Shown here: positions 51,629 to 62,092 of the stretch, one piece after another
How the letters are laid out: each line of letters opens with the position of its first letter
Position numbering within the stretch: the first letter of the stretch is position 1
DNA from: Asparagopsis taxiformis
Taxonomy: Eukaryota > Rhodophyta > Florideophyceae > Bonnemaisoniales > Bonnemaisoniaceae
Direction of reading: 5' to 3'
Assembly (NCBI GenBank): GCA_030407315.1
Contig: JALQPE010002041.1
Span: forward strand, 1 to 64,000
DNA: 64,000 bases
Notes under the pieces: model-generated
The model's input: only the letters and a program-made list of their open reading frames with translations
Told to the model about the DNA's origin: nothing
The model's database searches: none
Translations under genes and position numbers: made by a program

Positions 51629-52732
51629 ATGGCTCACTCACACACCGTGGCATCAAAGACAATTGCGGCGGTGGAGCGCGCTCGTCAAGAAGTGAACAGT
51701 TTCAAAGCGCAGGTCGCTAAATTGGTGCGCCCAGATGCACCCGGTGAAGCAGCCAGCGTTGGTCGGGGACTTATCAAACATATCACCCAAGCTGAAGCTT
51801 TAGTGGAAAAGGTAGAAACAACTGTGAAACGTCTCAAAGCGGTGGGAAGAGTACCACCGCGTCCGACTGCCTCAGTTCCAGCTTCCGTACGTGCGAAAAG
51901 GGCCCTCTCAGTTCTCAGCGCCGGACTTGGTATGGAGAAAGGCACTACTGTAATGCCCAATTCCAAAGATCCACCCACTGAAGCAGAATCTCGAAACGTT
52001 AGGCGCAAACTTTCCGGTCCTGTCTTTTTGTCAGCTGCGGGTAAGCCTGTTGCTACTCCATTGCGTGAGGATGATTTTGCATCCACCCTTCAGATTGTCG
52101 CCAAATCAAGCCCAATGGGTGTAGGTCGAATCGGAACGAGGGGGGTTGGCTTCGAGTGTCGTAACGTGTTTCGCGCTTTTGTATATTTCAAAGAAGTTGA
52201 TCCACCTGCGACTATGTCGGCACTGGCTTCGAAAACTTACATCGTGCCAGAGCATATATCCTGTTTCGGAATCGATGAAACAAATGCGAGTAGATGGTCG
52301 TGCAGCAAATACGCTGTGTTCAATGTACTAACTGAACGTGCAAACGCTGCAATTCGATACTTTATGGCAAGAGAGGAAACTGGAGAAGCAGCATTTATGG
52401 CTCTCGCTGAATGGCTTGCGAAGCACAATACGCTATTCGTCGATAGAAGTGAAGACGGTAGATTTTCCGCGTTCGATACCTCCAGAGGTATCTTTCTACC
52501 CGCCTGCATCCATTCATTCGATGGAAGCGGTCAAGCTAGATTTACGCGAGGCTTCATCCCTCTCAGATCTAATTCTGCACAGCCAACTGTGCGCATCCCA
52601 CCAAACTCTCAAGGGCAAGCACCGGCACAAGCTCCAAGTTCAATTAATCCAAACAATGTTTCTGGTGGTACCGCACCAAGTCCACTACAGGGTGAGTTGA
52701 ACAGACAAGACAGCAATAGATCTCGCGGATAA
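51629..52732 (+). CDS. MED27: Mediator complex subunit 27-like protein
   Basis: 367 aa from the ATG 51,629. Residues 1-80 are helical with coiled-coil character (ERARQEVNSFKAQVAKLV, ITQAEALVEKVETTVKRLKAVG), as in Med27. The C-terminal part reads SKYAVFNVLTERANAAIRYF, then MALAEWLAKHNTLFVDRSEDGRFSAFDTSRGIFLPACIHSF. This follows the conserved Med27 order: a helix with a VF..(I/L)(T/S)E.A..A..YF pattern, L..WL..Y..LF, then the residues after the sulphur-containing loop, here without the Cys pair. Mediator links transcription factors to RNA polymerase II. The tail is Pro/Gln/Asn-rich. Assignment is by pattern, without alignment. Confidence 0.6.
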   Translation: MAHSHTVASKTIAAVERARQEVNSFKAQVAKLVRPDAPGEAASVGRGLIKHITQAEALVEKVETTVKRLKAVGRVPPRPTASVPASVRAKRALSVLSAGLGMEKGTTVMPNSKDPPTEAESRNVRRKLSGPVFLSAAGKPVATPLREDDFASTLQIVAKSSPMGVGRIGTRGVGFECRNVFRAFVYFKEVDPPATMSALASKTYIVPEHISCFGIDETNASRWSCSKYAVFNVLTERANAAIRYFMAREETGEAAFMALAEWLAKHNTLFVDRSEDGRFSAFDTSRGIFLPACIHSFDGSGQARFTRGFIPLRSNSAQPTVRIPPNSQGQAPAQAPSSINPNNVSGGTAPSPLQGELNRQDSNRSRG

Positions 52733-52944
52733 GCAGCAATTGACCAAATCCTGCAGGGACCGAATAGATCTCGTTTGATGTGCAATCGTGGAAATGTAAT
52801 ATCTGTACAGCACTTGGCTTTATGGGGGAATTGAGTACCGCGCTTCCAATTTTATGTACAGAACCCTTCATTTGTGTGCTTCTGCTTCCTTGCAATCATC
52901 AAGTTTGCATGGCACCAGTCCTCAATCTACTTGATGCTAATAAG

Positions 52945-53850
52945 CTAGCCGCCGAGAGCTCTAGACCGCAATCGAATGAGCTGCTCAATATCTGCCCTTC
53001 CGGACATGAGAGCAATATCGGCAGCAGACCTGCCGTCGGAATCTAGAGAGTTGGGATTTACACCGTAGTCAATTAGTTTGTCGACAATTCTGATAGCGTT
53101 GGGTGATCGAGTCATGACTGCGTAGTGAAGTGGTGAGCGACCAGTGGCGTCAGTTGCTGCGAAGAGGTTGACAGCATTGGCTTGATGGTGGGAGAAATCC
53201 TGCTGAGCACCTCCTACACCACGTGCGAGTTCGAAGAGGGCGTAAAGAGAGTCTAGATGTGCGCCTATAGCAGCAAAGTGAACTGCGTTTCTGCCAGTAT
53301 CAGGGTCTGTGACGTTAACACTAGTTATCGCGCCTGTTCGTACGAGCCTTGAGAGGGTAGGAATATCTCCTGATTTTGCCGCTTGGAACCATTCTGCCTC
53401 TGCTGATGGTTGTTGGCGAGCGGCTTGACTGAAAGAGGGCTGGGGTTCTTCACGTAAAGGTTGAGACTCTGGTGCTGCACAACACCTGTAACGAGTATGC
53501 TGTCTGTTTTGGTCAGTGCGATTTGAGATTGGTGTGGAGTCGATATTGGCGGCATAAGAGTAATGGGACGAGTTTGGAAATGGGATGGTGCGCTCTCTTC
53601 GTATGATGGTACGACTGTTTCTGACTAGCATATGGCCTTCTGATGAGAAGGCGACCATTGATTGTGGGTCGAAAGTTTGCAGTGGGACAGAGTCAACGGA
53701 CGCAATCAAAGCAGCAAAATAGGCGGTAGTGGATGGAGTAGGAATACGAGCAGCAAGTGGGGAGAGCGCGCTGACTGTATGCGGATGAATGGTGGCTGTA
53801 GATGCCGGTGGGGTTGTGAAGCTTAGAAAAGCGGTCATTTCGCGAGGCAT
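52945..53850 (-). CDS. Ankyrin-repeat protein
   Basis: 301 aa from the ATG 53,850. The first 150 residues are low-complexity and rich in Thr, Ser, Pro and Arg, possibly a targeting region. From about 152 to the end are four ankyrin repeats: EWFQAAKSGDIPTLSRLVRTG, TGRNAVHFAAIGAHLDSLYALFE, TGRSPLHYAVMTRSPNAIRIVDKLIDYG and DGRSAADIALMSGRADIEQLI. The repeats mediate protein binding; no catalytic domain is attached. It converges with the Med27-like gene, 212 bp apart. Confidence 0.85.
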   Translation of the reverse strand: MPREMTAFLSFTTPPASTATIHPHTVSALSPLAARIPTPSTTAYFAALIASVDSVPLQTFDPQSMVAFSSEGHMLVRNSRTIIRRERTIPFPNSSHYSYAANIDSTPISNRTDQNRQHTRYRCCAAPESQPLREEPQPSFSQAARQQPSAEAEWFQAAKSGDIPTLSRLVRTGAITSVNVTDPDTGRNAVHFAAIGAHLDSLYALFELARGVGGAQQDFSHHQANAVNLFAATDATGRSPLHYAVMTRSPNAIRIVDKLIDYGVNPNSLDSDGRSAADIALMSGRADIEQLIRLRSRALGG

Positions 53851-54840
53851 TTGGGGGCGACCGAAATAGGAAGCTTACTTAATGATGGCGGGATGGTAAA
53901 TATTGAGACAGTGATTTGGGAATGAGGAGAGCGTTGGAGCACGAGGTGCTGTTGATGACATGAACAGTGGCGATGCACTACAGTTGATTCGGTCACCGTA
54001 CAGCGGTCGGTCACGACTGTGAAAATTTTATGGTTCGATGCAGTCACTGACGACTGGAAAGGCAAAGGTGCGAATCGGACAAGTTGAAGTTTGTGAGACG
54101 ATTATTGTGCGCGAAATGGGATGGAACAATTGCAATTTCACACTGACGGATGTGCACGTTGGCTGGCTGGCGCGGTGGGTGATTGACTGCTTAGGTTGCT
54201 TGTTCGCTCGCTTGGTCAGTGGCTCGAATAAATTGAGCGAGCGAGAGATCTCAACAGTATCAAGTTGTTGGCTGTGCCTTGCTGCATCCGTGCGCTGGCT
54301 GCCACGTTGGCCGGGCATCACTAGTGGCGCCGCGCACAACGTGTTTGTGGCTAGAAAATGAGCACCCACTCTCATGGGCCAATTACATTGCCCCATATCT
54401 TGCGTCTCGCATTTCATTGGCTTTACTGTACTCCACCACAATTTTATTAAATTTATACAGTCATTGCTGTACTCTAATTTTTCATTCGCAAATCTCACTA
54501 GTCACATGAGTGTATTCTCCCGTTAGTCTCCAGCCCGCACGGTTTGATAATTCAACATTGCGTCTGTCCAGTTATCTTCTCATCGTGATTCGGAAAGCCA
54601 ACTAATGCGCTCCACTTGGATCATCAATGTTCATATCGCCCATCAAAACTGGTTGCTGACATGATGCATCCTCCGGTTGAGTAACCGAGAAAGTGGCGGC
54701 TACCGTACCGCAGTGTGCTGCAATAGCGTACGCATCTGTGGCCCATTTGCACACCGTCCGTCGTGCCATTTCCATTCACTTCCGACTTGTCTCCGAAATC
54801 TGATCCCAGTTCACCGGCTCTCACGATTTAACATCTCTGG
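53851..54840. other. 1-kb divergent intergenic region
   Basis: Between the starts of the ankyrin gene (-) and TTC27 (+). No open frame has a domain. An inverted GTGACTGAC-type cluster and GAGCGAGCGAG repeats at 54,230-54,245 are minor. It holds two promoters. Confidence 0.4.
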
Positions 54841-57774
54841 ATGCTAATGACGCCCCCTGTCCAGCGAGTACAACTTCCTGTCTCTAAATTCGAGCGTCTA
54901 TTGCTGTGTGGTGACGCCCATGCGCTCGCTGATTGTTCCTTACACGATGCCGCAGCCGTTGCGAAAGGAGATTTCGATGTCTTCAAACTAAAATCCACTT
55001 ATCCATCCAGATCCACTGCAATTGCACAACAATGTCTGCAAGCCTGTTCCGAGTCTGTCAATTTACACTGCCCTGCTCTCAATGAAGCTTTACAACATGC
55101 AAGCGCTGGTTCCCATACCGCTTTATTTGACTGCTATGTCGCTGGCGTTGCTCTCCTTCAAGCCTTCATTCGCGAGAATTGGGCTGGGCCTGTTAACCCA
55201 AAACCGAATCCACTCGATCTCCAGCAAAGTGAAAATGCTGCTTTCTTCCTGTTCCTGGATGGAGAGGACGTTGCCAGACCTGCTCGCTATTTACACTGGC
55301 TTCGAGCAGCCAAATACATTTTAGTTGACCACATTCAAGAATTTACTCGCAATGGTGCATTACTTGCACCTTGGTGGGCTACTCGTGCACTTCTTGCACA
55401 TCATTTTGTTCTGTCTGGCCCCACTCCCACTCTTCAGTACAACATATTTACAATGTACTGCCGTTTTATGGGCTCCTCCTGTTCAGAAACACGTTTCCTC
55501 TTCGGTGCTGGTCCCCAAGCTCAGCCAACTCCTGAAACTGATGATGAAGACGATTTTTTGCTTCCTGCCCCTGTCGCAGAAGGCGATACGTTCTTCGCCG
55601 AGGAAGAGCAACAATTTATTCAGGCACTGGATGAAAACATCCCAGAAGATAGAGAATTACTCATTCTGGCAAACCTAGAGCTATCTCTTGCTCAGAAGAG
55701 CTTTTATGATGGTGATGGTGCGCTGGCAAGTCTGAGGCGTGCGACGCGTATAAGTGGACTCCATCTGCAAGTAAAAGGTGAAATGGGGATTCGTACAAAG
55801 TATCAAACAAAGCCTACGGCACAATTGATAGCCAGGGCATTTCAGCATCTTGAGACTTCAGAGGAAGATGTTCTGAAAGCCACAGAGGATAAGTGTTCAG
55901 TATGGAAATTTCCGGTTCCCGGAAAACCCATTCGAAATAGTGGGGAAGATGGCGACGATGATGGAAATCATGAGAAGCGTACGAGCATTGAAAGCCTGGA
56001 ACACCTGTTGCCTAAAAACGTCCCTGTTAATGATTCTGATGTACTTGGGTATATTAAGCTGGTCGAAGAAAATATTCCCGAATCAAAAGGATCTGAATTG
56101 GAAATTGAGGATGATGGTGAGGATGGACCTGATGAAGAGAATTTCTTTGACAACACTCCTGCGCATGAACTCAAAGATCTGTCACCCTTGCAACAAGCAA
56201 TTATGCTTGGCCATGCTGCAATTGTCAAAGCTCGAAATGCCTCTCACACTTTGACAAGAGAACAAATGGCACCATACGTGGATCTTGTAATTAGAAATGC
56301 CGCCAGCGTGTTAGGAACTAGCAGCATTGTTCAAATTCGCGCGTTGATGCTGAGGGTAACTTTTGAACGCGAGCGAGGGAGATACCTAGAACGATGCATG
56401 TCACAAATGGAAGAGCTGGGTCGATTTATCGATGTAGACTTGCAAGGTGAGCCCAATCTGTATACTACAGCAGCTGCGGAGCGTACACTGTATGTATTTG
56501 GATCTGCTATGCCTCCTAGATGGGAACTCAAGAAGGAACTTGCCATTTCTTTCGGTAAGATTGGTTTGGTAAAGTCAGCCATGGAAATTTTTGAGAAGCT
56601 TGAATACTGGGATGAGCTGGTGGACTGTCATCGCCTCATTGGAAACATTGGTGCAGCAGAATCACTGGTACGTGAACAGCTCGAGATTTTGGATAGAGAT
56701 GTCTTGGAAGAAGGAATTGTGGATGAAGAGATTGATATGGTGAACATAAAAAATATTGTTTCCAGGAGAGCGGTTAATGCTCGCGCATCGCGGAGACCAC
56801 GCCTGCTCTGCGTCTTAAGCGATGTGATGCGAACCAAAGAACACTATGAAACAGCATGGAAGGAGAGTGGATTTCGATACGCAAGAGCAAAAAGAGCCCT
56901 TGGAAGGATGTGTGTTGAAGCTGGGGAATGGGAAGAGGCAGTTGGGCATTTCAAGGAGGCTCTTGCCATAAACTCTTTGTTCCCTGATATATGGTTCACA
57001 TATGGTTGTGCTGCAATTGAAGTTAAAAACATGCAGCTGGCAGCCCACGCCTTTACTCGTGTTGTACAACAAACTCCAGAACATGGTGAAGCATGGAATA
57101 ATCTTGGGCGTGTTCTTTACGATTTGGGCAAGAAGAGGGAGGCACTTAGTGCACTAATCCAATCTGCTAAAATGAAGAGAGATTCATGGCGAATTTGGCA
57201 AAATGTCTTGACCTTGGCGACAGAGACTAGGTCTACTATGGATATTCTGAGGGCACTCGAACGATTGCTTGAACTTCAGGGGAAAGATGGAGTTGCAGCG
57301 CAGCCTATAGGTGTGGCTGTGGCAGAAGTTATTCGCATGTCATCATCTGAAGATGCCGAAGATAAGGCTTTGGTAGGCCCAGCTTGTCGCAAACTTCTAA
57401 AAGTTCTTGGTCGAAGTACTGCTTTGGTATCAACAAATCCATCCATTTGGGCGGCTTATGCCGAGCTACATGAATTAGTGCCTTCAGCTGGTGGAGCCCA
57501 GAAGGCATTCGATTGCCGCCTCAAGCAAGTTCGATCATTGATAGCACATGGACGATGGAAAAGCGAAGTGCGCGAATTCCGTCATATGGCGATTGCCTCG
57601 GACGCGCTTGCAAAAGATGCCCTTGCGACAGGAAATTCCGCGAGCATCCGAGCCGCAGAGTTACACTTGGCCAGTGTCATTGAGCAAACATCATATGATT
57701 TCAAAGAAGATGAAGGGTTCTTACGGCTACTAGAAGTGAGAGATTCACTGCACTCAGAGGGTAGTACGGTCTAG
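54841..57774 (+). CDS. TTC27: Tetratricopeptide repeat protein 27 homolog
   Basis: 977 aa, intronless. The N-terminal half is helical with QQSENAAFFLFLDGEDVARPARYLHWLRAAKYIL, a stretch typical of TTC27/Emw1. The central acidic linker (about 360-440, DDGNHEKRTSIESLE, EDDGEDGPDEENFFD) separates it from LSPLQQAIMLGHAAIVKARN. Four or more TPR units lie at about 680-800: ALGRMCVEAGEWEEAVGHFKEALAINSLFPDIWFTYGCAAIE, MQLAAHAFTRVVQQTPEHGEAWNNLGRVL, KREALSALIQSAKMKRDSWRIWQNVL. The yeast relative acts in secretion and the animal one in folding of large complexes; the precise role here is unknown. It converges with the RBMX2-like gene, 70 bp between stops. Confidence 0.9.
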   Translation: MLMTPPVQRVQLPVSKFERLLLCGDAHALADCSLHDAAAVAKGDFDVFKLKSTYPSRSTAIAQQCLQACSESVNLHCPALNEALQHASAGSHTALFDCYVAGVALLQAFIRENWAGPVNPKPNPLDLQQSENAAFFLFLDGEDVARPARYLHWLRAAKYILVDHIQEFTRNGALLAPWWATRALLAHHFVLSGPTPTLQYNIFTMYCRFMGSSCSETRFLFGAGPQAQPTPETDDEDDFLLPAPVAEGDTFFAEEEQQFIQALDENIPEDRELLILANLELSLAQKSFYDGDGALASLRRATRISGLHLQVKGEMGIRTKYQTKPTAQLIARAFQHLETSEEDVLKATEDKCSVWKFPVPGKPIRNSGEDGDDDGNHEKRTSIESLEHLLPKNVPVNDSDVLGYIKLVEENIPESKGSELEIEDDGEDGPDEENFFDNTPAHELKDLSPLQQAIMLGHAAIVKARNASHTLTREQMAPYVDLVIRNAASVLGTSSIVQIRALMLRVTFERERGRYLERCMSQMEELGRFIDVDLQGEPNLYTTAAAERTLYVFGSAMPPRWELKKELAISFGKIGLVKSAMEIFEKLEYWDELVDCHRLIGNIGAAESLVREQLEILDRDVLEEGIVDEEIDMVNIKNIVSRRAVNARASRRPRLLCVLSDVMRTKEHYETAWKESGFRYARAKRALGRMCVEAGEWEEAVGHFKEALAINSLFPDIWFTYGCAAIEVKNMQLAAHAFTRVVQQTPEHGEAWNNLGRVLYDLGKKREALSALIQSAKMKRDSWRIWQNVLTLATETRSTMDILRALERLLELQGKDGVAAQPIGVAVAEVIRMSSSEDAEDKALVGPACRKLLKVLGRSTALVSTNPSIWAAYAELHELVPSAGGAQKAFDCRLKQVRSLIAHGRWKSEVREFRHMAIASDALAKDALATGNSASIRAAELHLASVIEQTSYDFKEDEGFLRLLEVRDSLHSEGSTV

Positions 57775-57844
57775 GGAGCGGAAGAGGCAAACAACCATGA
57801 CTGCAAATAAAAATATACTAATCGTCGGTCAGCTTGAAACGCCA

Positions 57845-58609
57845 TCAACGAGTTTCGCTTCGTTTAGCCCTTCTTCGTTTTCTCTCCTCTCTAATCTGAG
57901 CTCTCAGCGCACGCCTCTGTTCTTTTTCACGTCGAAGCCTCTCTTTCTCAGCTCTGCTGCTTTTGTTCACTTCGTTTCCGTCTTCCAAATCTGCATCATT
58001 ATTGGGTTCATCCTCGCTCTTTGAACGTTCTCGTTGTTTGGGAAACGCTGGTCCTTCGCCATTATCACTCTTCAGAGAATTAGCAGCTTTTCGCGCATCA
58101 CGCATATCTTGCAATCGTTTCAATATTCTCTCCTCCCTGTTGGTAGACTCTACTAGTTTAGCTTCTGCTGCATTATCCTGAGTAGAATCGGATTGCCCTT
58201 TAGATTCAATAGCTTGTAGCGCAGGGGGAGTAGTATCGAGACCGTCGTTGCCATTACCTTCACGAGGCTTGTAATCTTCAGCATGGTCAACTCGGATTGT
58301 CTTATCGAGAATTTTGGCCCCGTTGAAGTTATCTACGGCAAGTACAGCACTTCTCGGGTCATGATATCTTAAGAAAGCAAAGCCACGGGATTTTCCACTT
58401 TCAGTGTCTCGGATCAAATTGACGTGGACTATGACACCATATTGCTCGAAAATTGAAAGCAGGTCACCCTCGGTTAACACAAGGGGTATGCCTCCGACAT
58501 AGACAGCATCCGAATGTGCATATTTGGCGTGCCAGGAAGCGGATGTACCTGCTATGCCAAGTTTGAGTTCGTTTTCGTTGAGTCTGTTGATTGCTTCAAC
58601 TTTGTTCAT
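57845..58609 (-). CDS. RBMX2/Ist3-type RNA-binding protein (RES complex)
   Basis: 254 aa. The first 30 residues match the family start (INRLNENELKLGI, SWHAKYAHSDAVYVGGI), where VYVGGI is RNP2. RNP1 is KSRGFAFLRYHDPRSAVLAVDNFNG; the RRM covers about 35-115 and ends with IRVDHAEDYKPRE. The tail is Glu/Lys/Arg-rich (RLRREKEQRRALRAQIREERKRR). Ist3/RBMX2 joins Pml1 and Bud13 in the RES complex, which helps activate the spliceosome and retain pre-mRNA. Its presence agrees with an organism that still splices a few introns. Confidence 0.9.
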   Translation of the reverse strand: MNKVEAINRLNENELKLGIAGTSASWHAKYAHSDAVYVGGIPLVLTEGDLLSIFEQYGVIVHVNLIRDTESGKSRGFAFLRYHDPRSAVLAVDNFNGAKILDKTIRVDHAEDYKPREGNGNDGLDTTPPALQAIESKGQSDSTQDNAAEAKLVESTNREERILKRLQDMRDARKAANSLKSDNGEGPAFPKQRERSKSEDEPNNDADLEDGNEVNKSSRAEKERLRREKEQRRALRAQIREERKRRRAKRSETR

Positions 58610-58948
58610 TGCATGAATATGGCAGGTCCACGACAGCTCTGAATTGAAGGCCGAAAACGTAACGCGCTTGAGCGGGGAGTGCAGCTATCACGTAGGATCT
58701 GTTCTCCTCGGGATAACAGAGGGAGCCGCATAATTCGCGCATTCAGCACAAGTTTGAATTTGATCCAGGCTGTTCGCTGCGTATTGGGTGCATGTGCAAA
58801 ACGTACATTGGCATTTCATAAAAAAAACCAAAGTTTATTGCAGAATCCAGCGCAGACCGACGCTCAAGTTGATCGCTATTGCAAAGTTTGCCACTTTGGA
58901 CAATGGCAGTTCTATTGATAGAACATCGCTTCTGGAAGCTGAAGGTGA
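58610..58948. other. Intergenic spacer
   Basis: 339 bp between RBMX2-like start and NDUFAF3 stop, both minus strand. No gene supported. Confidence 0.4.
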
Positions 58949-59593
58949 CTATGGGTCATGTGATGGATATTCATCACGATAACCGATTGGCATCAAGGCT
59001 GCAGATACGTTTCTTGCCTCTTGATTTAGCACATTGAAAGTGTGACACGCGTTTTTGGTGTCCATGGATTCCACCTTCACATTAATTGAGCGAAAGAAGC
59101 GGGTTAATTCAGATGACATGGGCTGATAATCAAAAAGAGAATGCTATTCACGTCAGTACTCGAAGCGCGCTTTCAGAGGGTCGAGAACACATGTACATAC
59201 CAACAGTTGAGCACCCGTGCCAATAATACAAATGTCGGGACGTGGATTCATCAGCTTAATTAGGGCGAAAGCAGGTGGTTGAATTTGACTGAACCTGTCA
59301 ACGTTCCAGATAGTGGAGATATGTGGCATAATCAGCACGGAACCTGAAACGCGTACACCGCTAATTGTGAACGAGTTCGAACCAATCGATTCAATTACTG
59401 CACGCTTTGTGCTCTGCACCTCGTCGATATCCGCATTGAGATCCATTCCCAAAGCACCAAAGCTGTGAGACGCGGAATTGGACTTGGATGGCCCTGTTGT
59501 CTGATGCTCAGGTTGCGTGCGTGGCGTTCTATTCTTAGACGATCGGGATGCAAGGCCTCTCAAGGCTCTCCATTGTTTCGGCAAGTTGCGCAT
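58949..59593 (-). CDS. NDUFAF3: NDUFAF3-like complex I assembly factor (two exons)
   Basis: Exon 1 is 59,201-59,593 and exon 2 is 58,949-59,122; a 78-bp GT-AG intron lies between (donor GTATGT, acceptor ATCAG, phase 0). The product is 188 aa. The ATG at 59,593 opens a basic amphipathic presequence (MRNLPKQWRALRGLASRS), consistent with mitochondrial import. The Mth938-like/DUF498 domain shows FTISGVRVSGSVLIMPHIS, LMNPRPDICIIGTGAQ and, in exon 2, VESMDTKNACHTFNVLNQEA and AALMPIG. The animal protein works with NDUFAF4 in an early step of complex I assembly. Without the splice the reading frame runs into a stop in the intron, so a single-exon reading would lose the C-terminal third. Confidence 0.9.
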
Positions 59594-62092
59594 TTTGGGA
59601 TCGCGGTGTTGTGAATTCAACTGCAGGTTGATTGCAATCTGGAAGTTGAGGTCGTTAACTTTCGCAACTGCAAATAATCAGTGGTCATTAGTTCATCTAC
59701 CCTTATCTCATACCAAACTTTTCAGAAAGCCATAAATGCAACACGGATTGTCTTTCAGCGTAAAGACCTTTTCAAATTCCGCAGTTCACGTAAGCATGGA
59801 AGAAGAAGTGAAGTTTCGATGATGAGTTGGTTGAATGCCAGGACAAATTGAGACCTGCTGTCCGGGATCGGGTCTGGTCGACAACTGATCGGTATTCACG
59901 AATGGTTGAACTGATATTTGATTCTTGGTAATTTGTAAAATACAGTCAAATATTTTCGAGTAATTTAGATGTTGATCTCAGATCACTGATCCGTAACAAC
60001 GGCGAACGTGCGCGCCCGGGCGGCGGCGATTTGGGCAGAAACAGAACTGAAGGGGAACTACTTATACTGCTCGCTCGTTCGAGGGGGGACTCGGCCAGCT
60101 AAGTAACATCCTTCGATCTTGGGTACCTGAAGGCATCGAAGGAAAAACCTTGATATGGTCTGCGATGTGAGCTCAGAAGCTTCTGATTCATGACCTACAC
60201 CACGATAACCATTTACCCTCCAGGGAACTTGGATAATGACGGTAAGTTTGCGCTTCGTTGTCGAATGTCTGAGCACAAACTGCTCACTTGTTGGGCGAAG
60301 GTTCAGATGATTAAATATATATATTTGCTACTCTTGACATGGCTTCTGGCTTCTATATGGCCTTTCGCTAGGATGACGATGCATTTCTACTATCACTAAG
60401 ATCTATGATGAACCTTCTAGCGACCCATATGTCTACTCATGCCATGGAGGACTAACGTTGTGTTGCCAATTTTGTGTTTCAGATCCAGTCTCAGTATGAC
60501 CCAGGTGATTTGAAGGCCAAGCCATCCAATTGGTCTGTTGGTTTGCGCGTCATCCTGCACTGTCTTAGGTGATGCTTGGTCTTCACAGCAACACTTCTTT
60601 TCCACACCTAGATACCGAGAGTCACACGGTGAGACAATGTAATTCCGTGACGAGCAACACTCCTGTTGATCAATCGGTCCTGTGGATCGGGGCTGTTGTG
60701 TGTTCTTATCACACTCTGGTGAATGGGACCAGCGTAGAGCTGGTAGGAACTTGTACATTATCGGTTTGGATGTCTCGTTCCATGCGGCAAGTATTGCAAT
60801 GTTGGACAGAATTATGTTTGTCTGGGTGGTAAAGTTGTGACGCGGTCCATATCTGGCATCACCAGACTCTTTATGTGTATGGTGCGGCGGCCGTATTGTG
60901 ATGTGGATAACGTGAGTGTCGGGACTGGTTGGCTGTGTGGAACTAGAATGTTTGCTTGAGTAGACGTGTAAGTGATACATGCTATGATGTCGAATCCTAT
61001 GTATCAATATGGTCGCGAAATGTTGTCACGGGGAACGTGAGTGGATTGTATGTGAGGAAGAGCATGTTGCGTGAGGGGCTGGCAACCAGGACACGATCGA
61101 AGCATAAACCATGTGGTGGACAAATAGATTGTGAAAATATTTTGAGGAGCGTTTGTACGGCAAGAGTGACACGATCGTTTGACGTCTGAGGATTTATTGG
61201 GCATGTCATGTCGATTGGGGGCCGCGTGTGCTCGGAATCTCGTGGAAATGGCAATGGCAATGTGTGGATACCAAGTTGTGATGATTATAGATCTAGTATT
61301 TGTGACTGAGATGGATGCATCAACTCGAAACGGGACAGGACATCGCTAGGAGTATGGCAGAAGTAAAAATGCGTGCTGTCTCATAACAGATTCTAAAATA
61401 TAAAGCATGCGCAAGGCAGGAGGCAGAACTCGTGTGCAAAAGGGCTAGTGCGTGTCGACATACAATGGAGACGAATAAGCACACATGACAAGTGCAAAAG
61501 GTGTATCGAGATGATTTCTCTCGTGACAGAATAAACTGAGCCATCCATCCGCACCTCGCAGTGGTCAACTTAAATTTTCACATTCACTTGTGCTTGGAAA
61601 ACGTTGATTGTACGCTTGTGGGTGCGCCGAGACAAAGGACGACATAGCGGCATAAATGACAACGCAGAGCGGCGAACAGCTTGTTCGAGCAGCAAGTTCT
61701 GCGCAAGCAATCGGACAAACTGTTCAAAATTTGTATCCTCTGCGCATCGTGGATACCAACGTGGAGGGAGGCCACCGCAGGTTATGTTGATGAACAGCTA
61801 GAAAAAATGGAGGGAGAAACGTTGGGTTGAGAAAGTTGGCCAGCGCGCTAACCGAGCAACTGTCATGACGTGTGCTGATTTACTGCAACGCCAAGTAACA
61901 TGATGCAGCTCGTCACACGTGTCCACAGCCGTGTCCAGCAATGCATCTCAAAAAATATATATATTTCTACCCATCTCTAGTTGAAAAACACCAACCAACA
62001 ATTCAACGATTGTATATTCATACCGCTTTCGCAACAATAGCATCCATCTTCGCCACAAACATCGTGTCCCATCTTCACATCCCAACTCCATA
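59594..62092. other. 2.5-kb gene-poor gap
   Basis: No supported gene; open frames reach 196 codons (60,417-61,007, minus) but have no domain and unlikely composition. AT-rich runs occur at 60,313-60,327 and 61,951-61,966 (TATATATAT). The latter lies about 130 bp before the start of the next gene and may be its TATA region. I found no convincing tRNA by eye. Confidence 0.45.

Noticed and set aside
60417..61260. Minus-strand ORFs in the gap before the GSFE gene
   Set aside because: Composition rich in His, Thr and Cys without pattern, and no domain or splice partner; probably chance.
45845..62092. tRNA genes in the gene-poor gaps
   Set aside because: TTCGA-containing sites were inspected (for example 47,272 and 59,393), but none had matching stems around a T-loop and acceptor.
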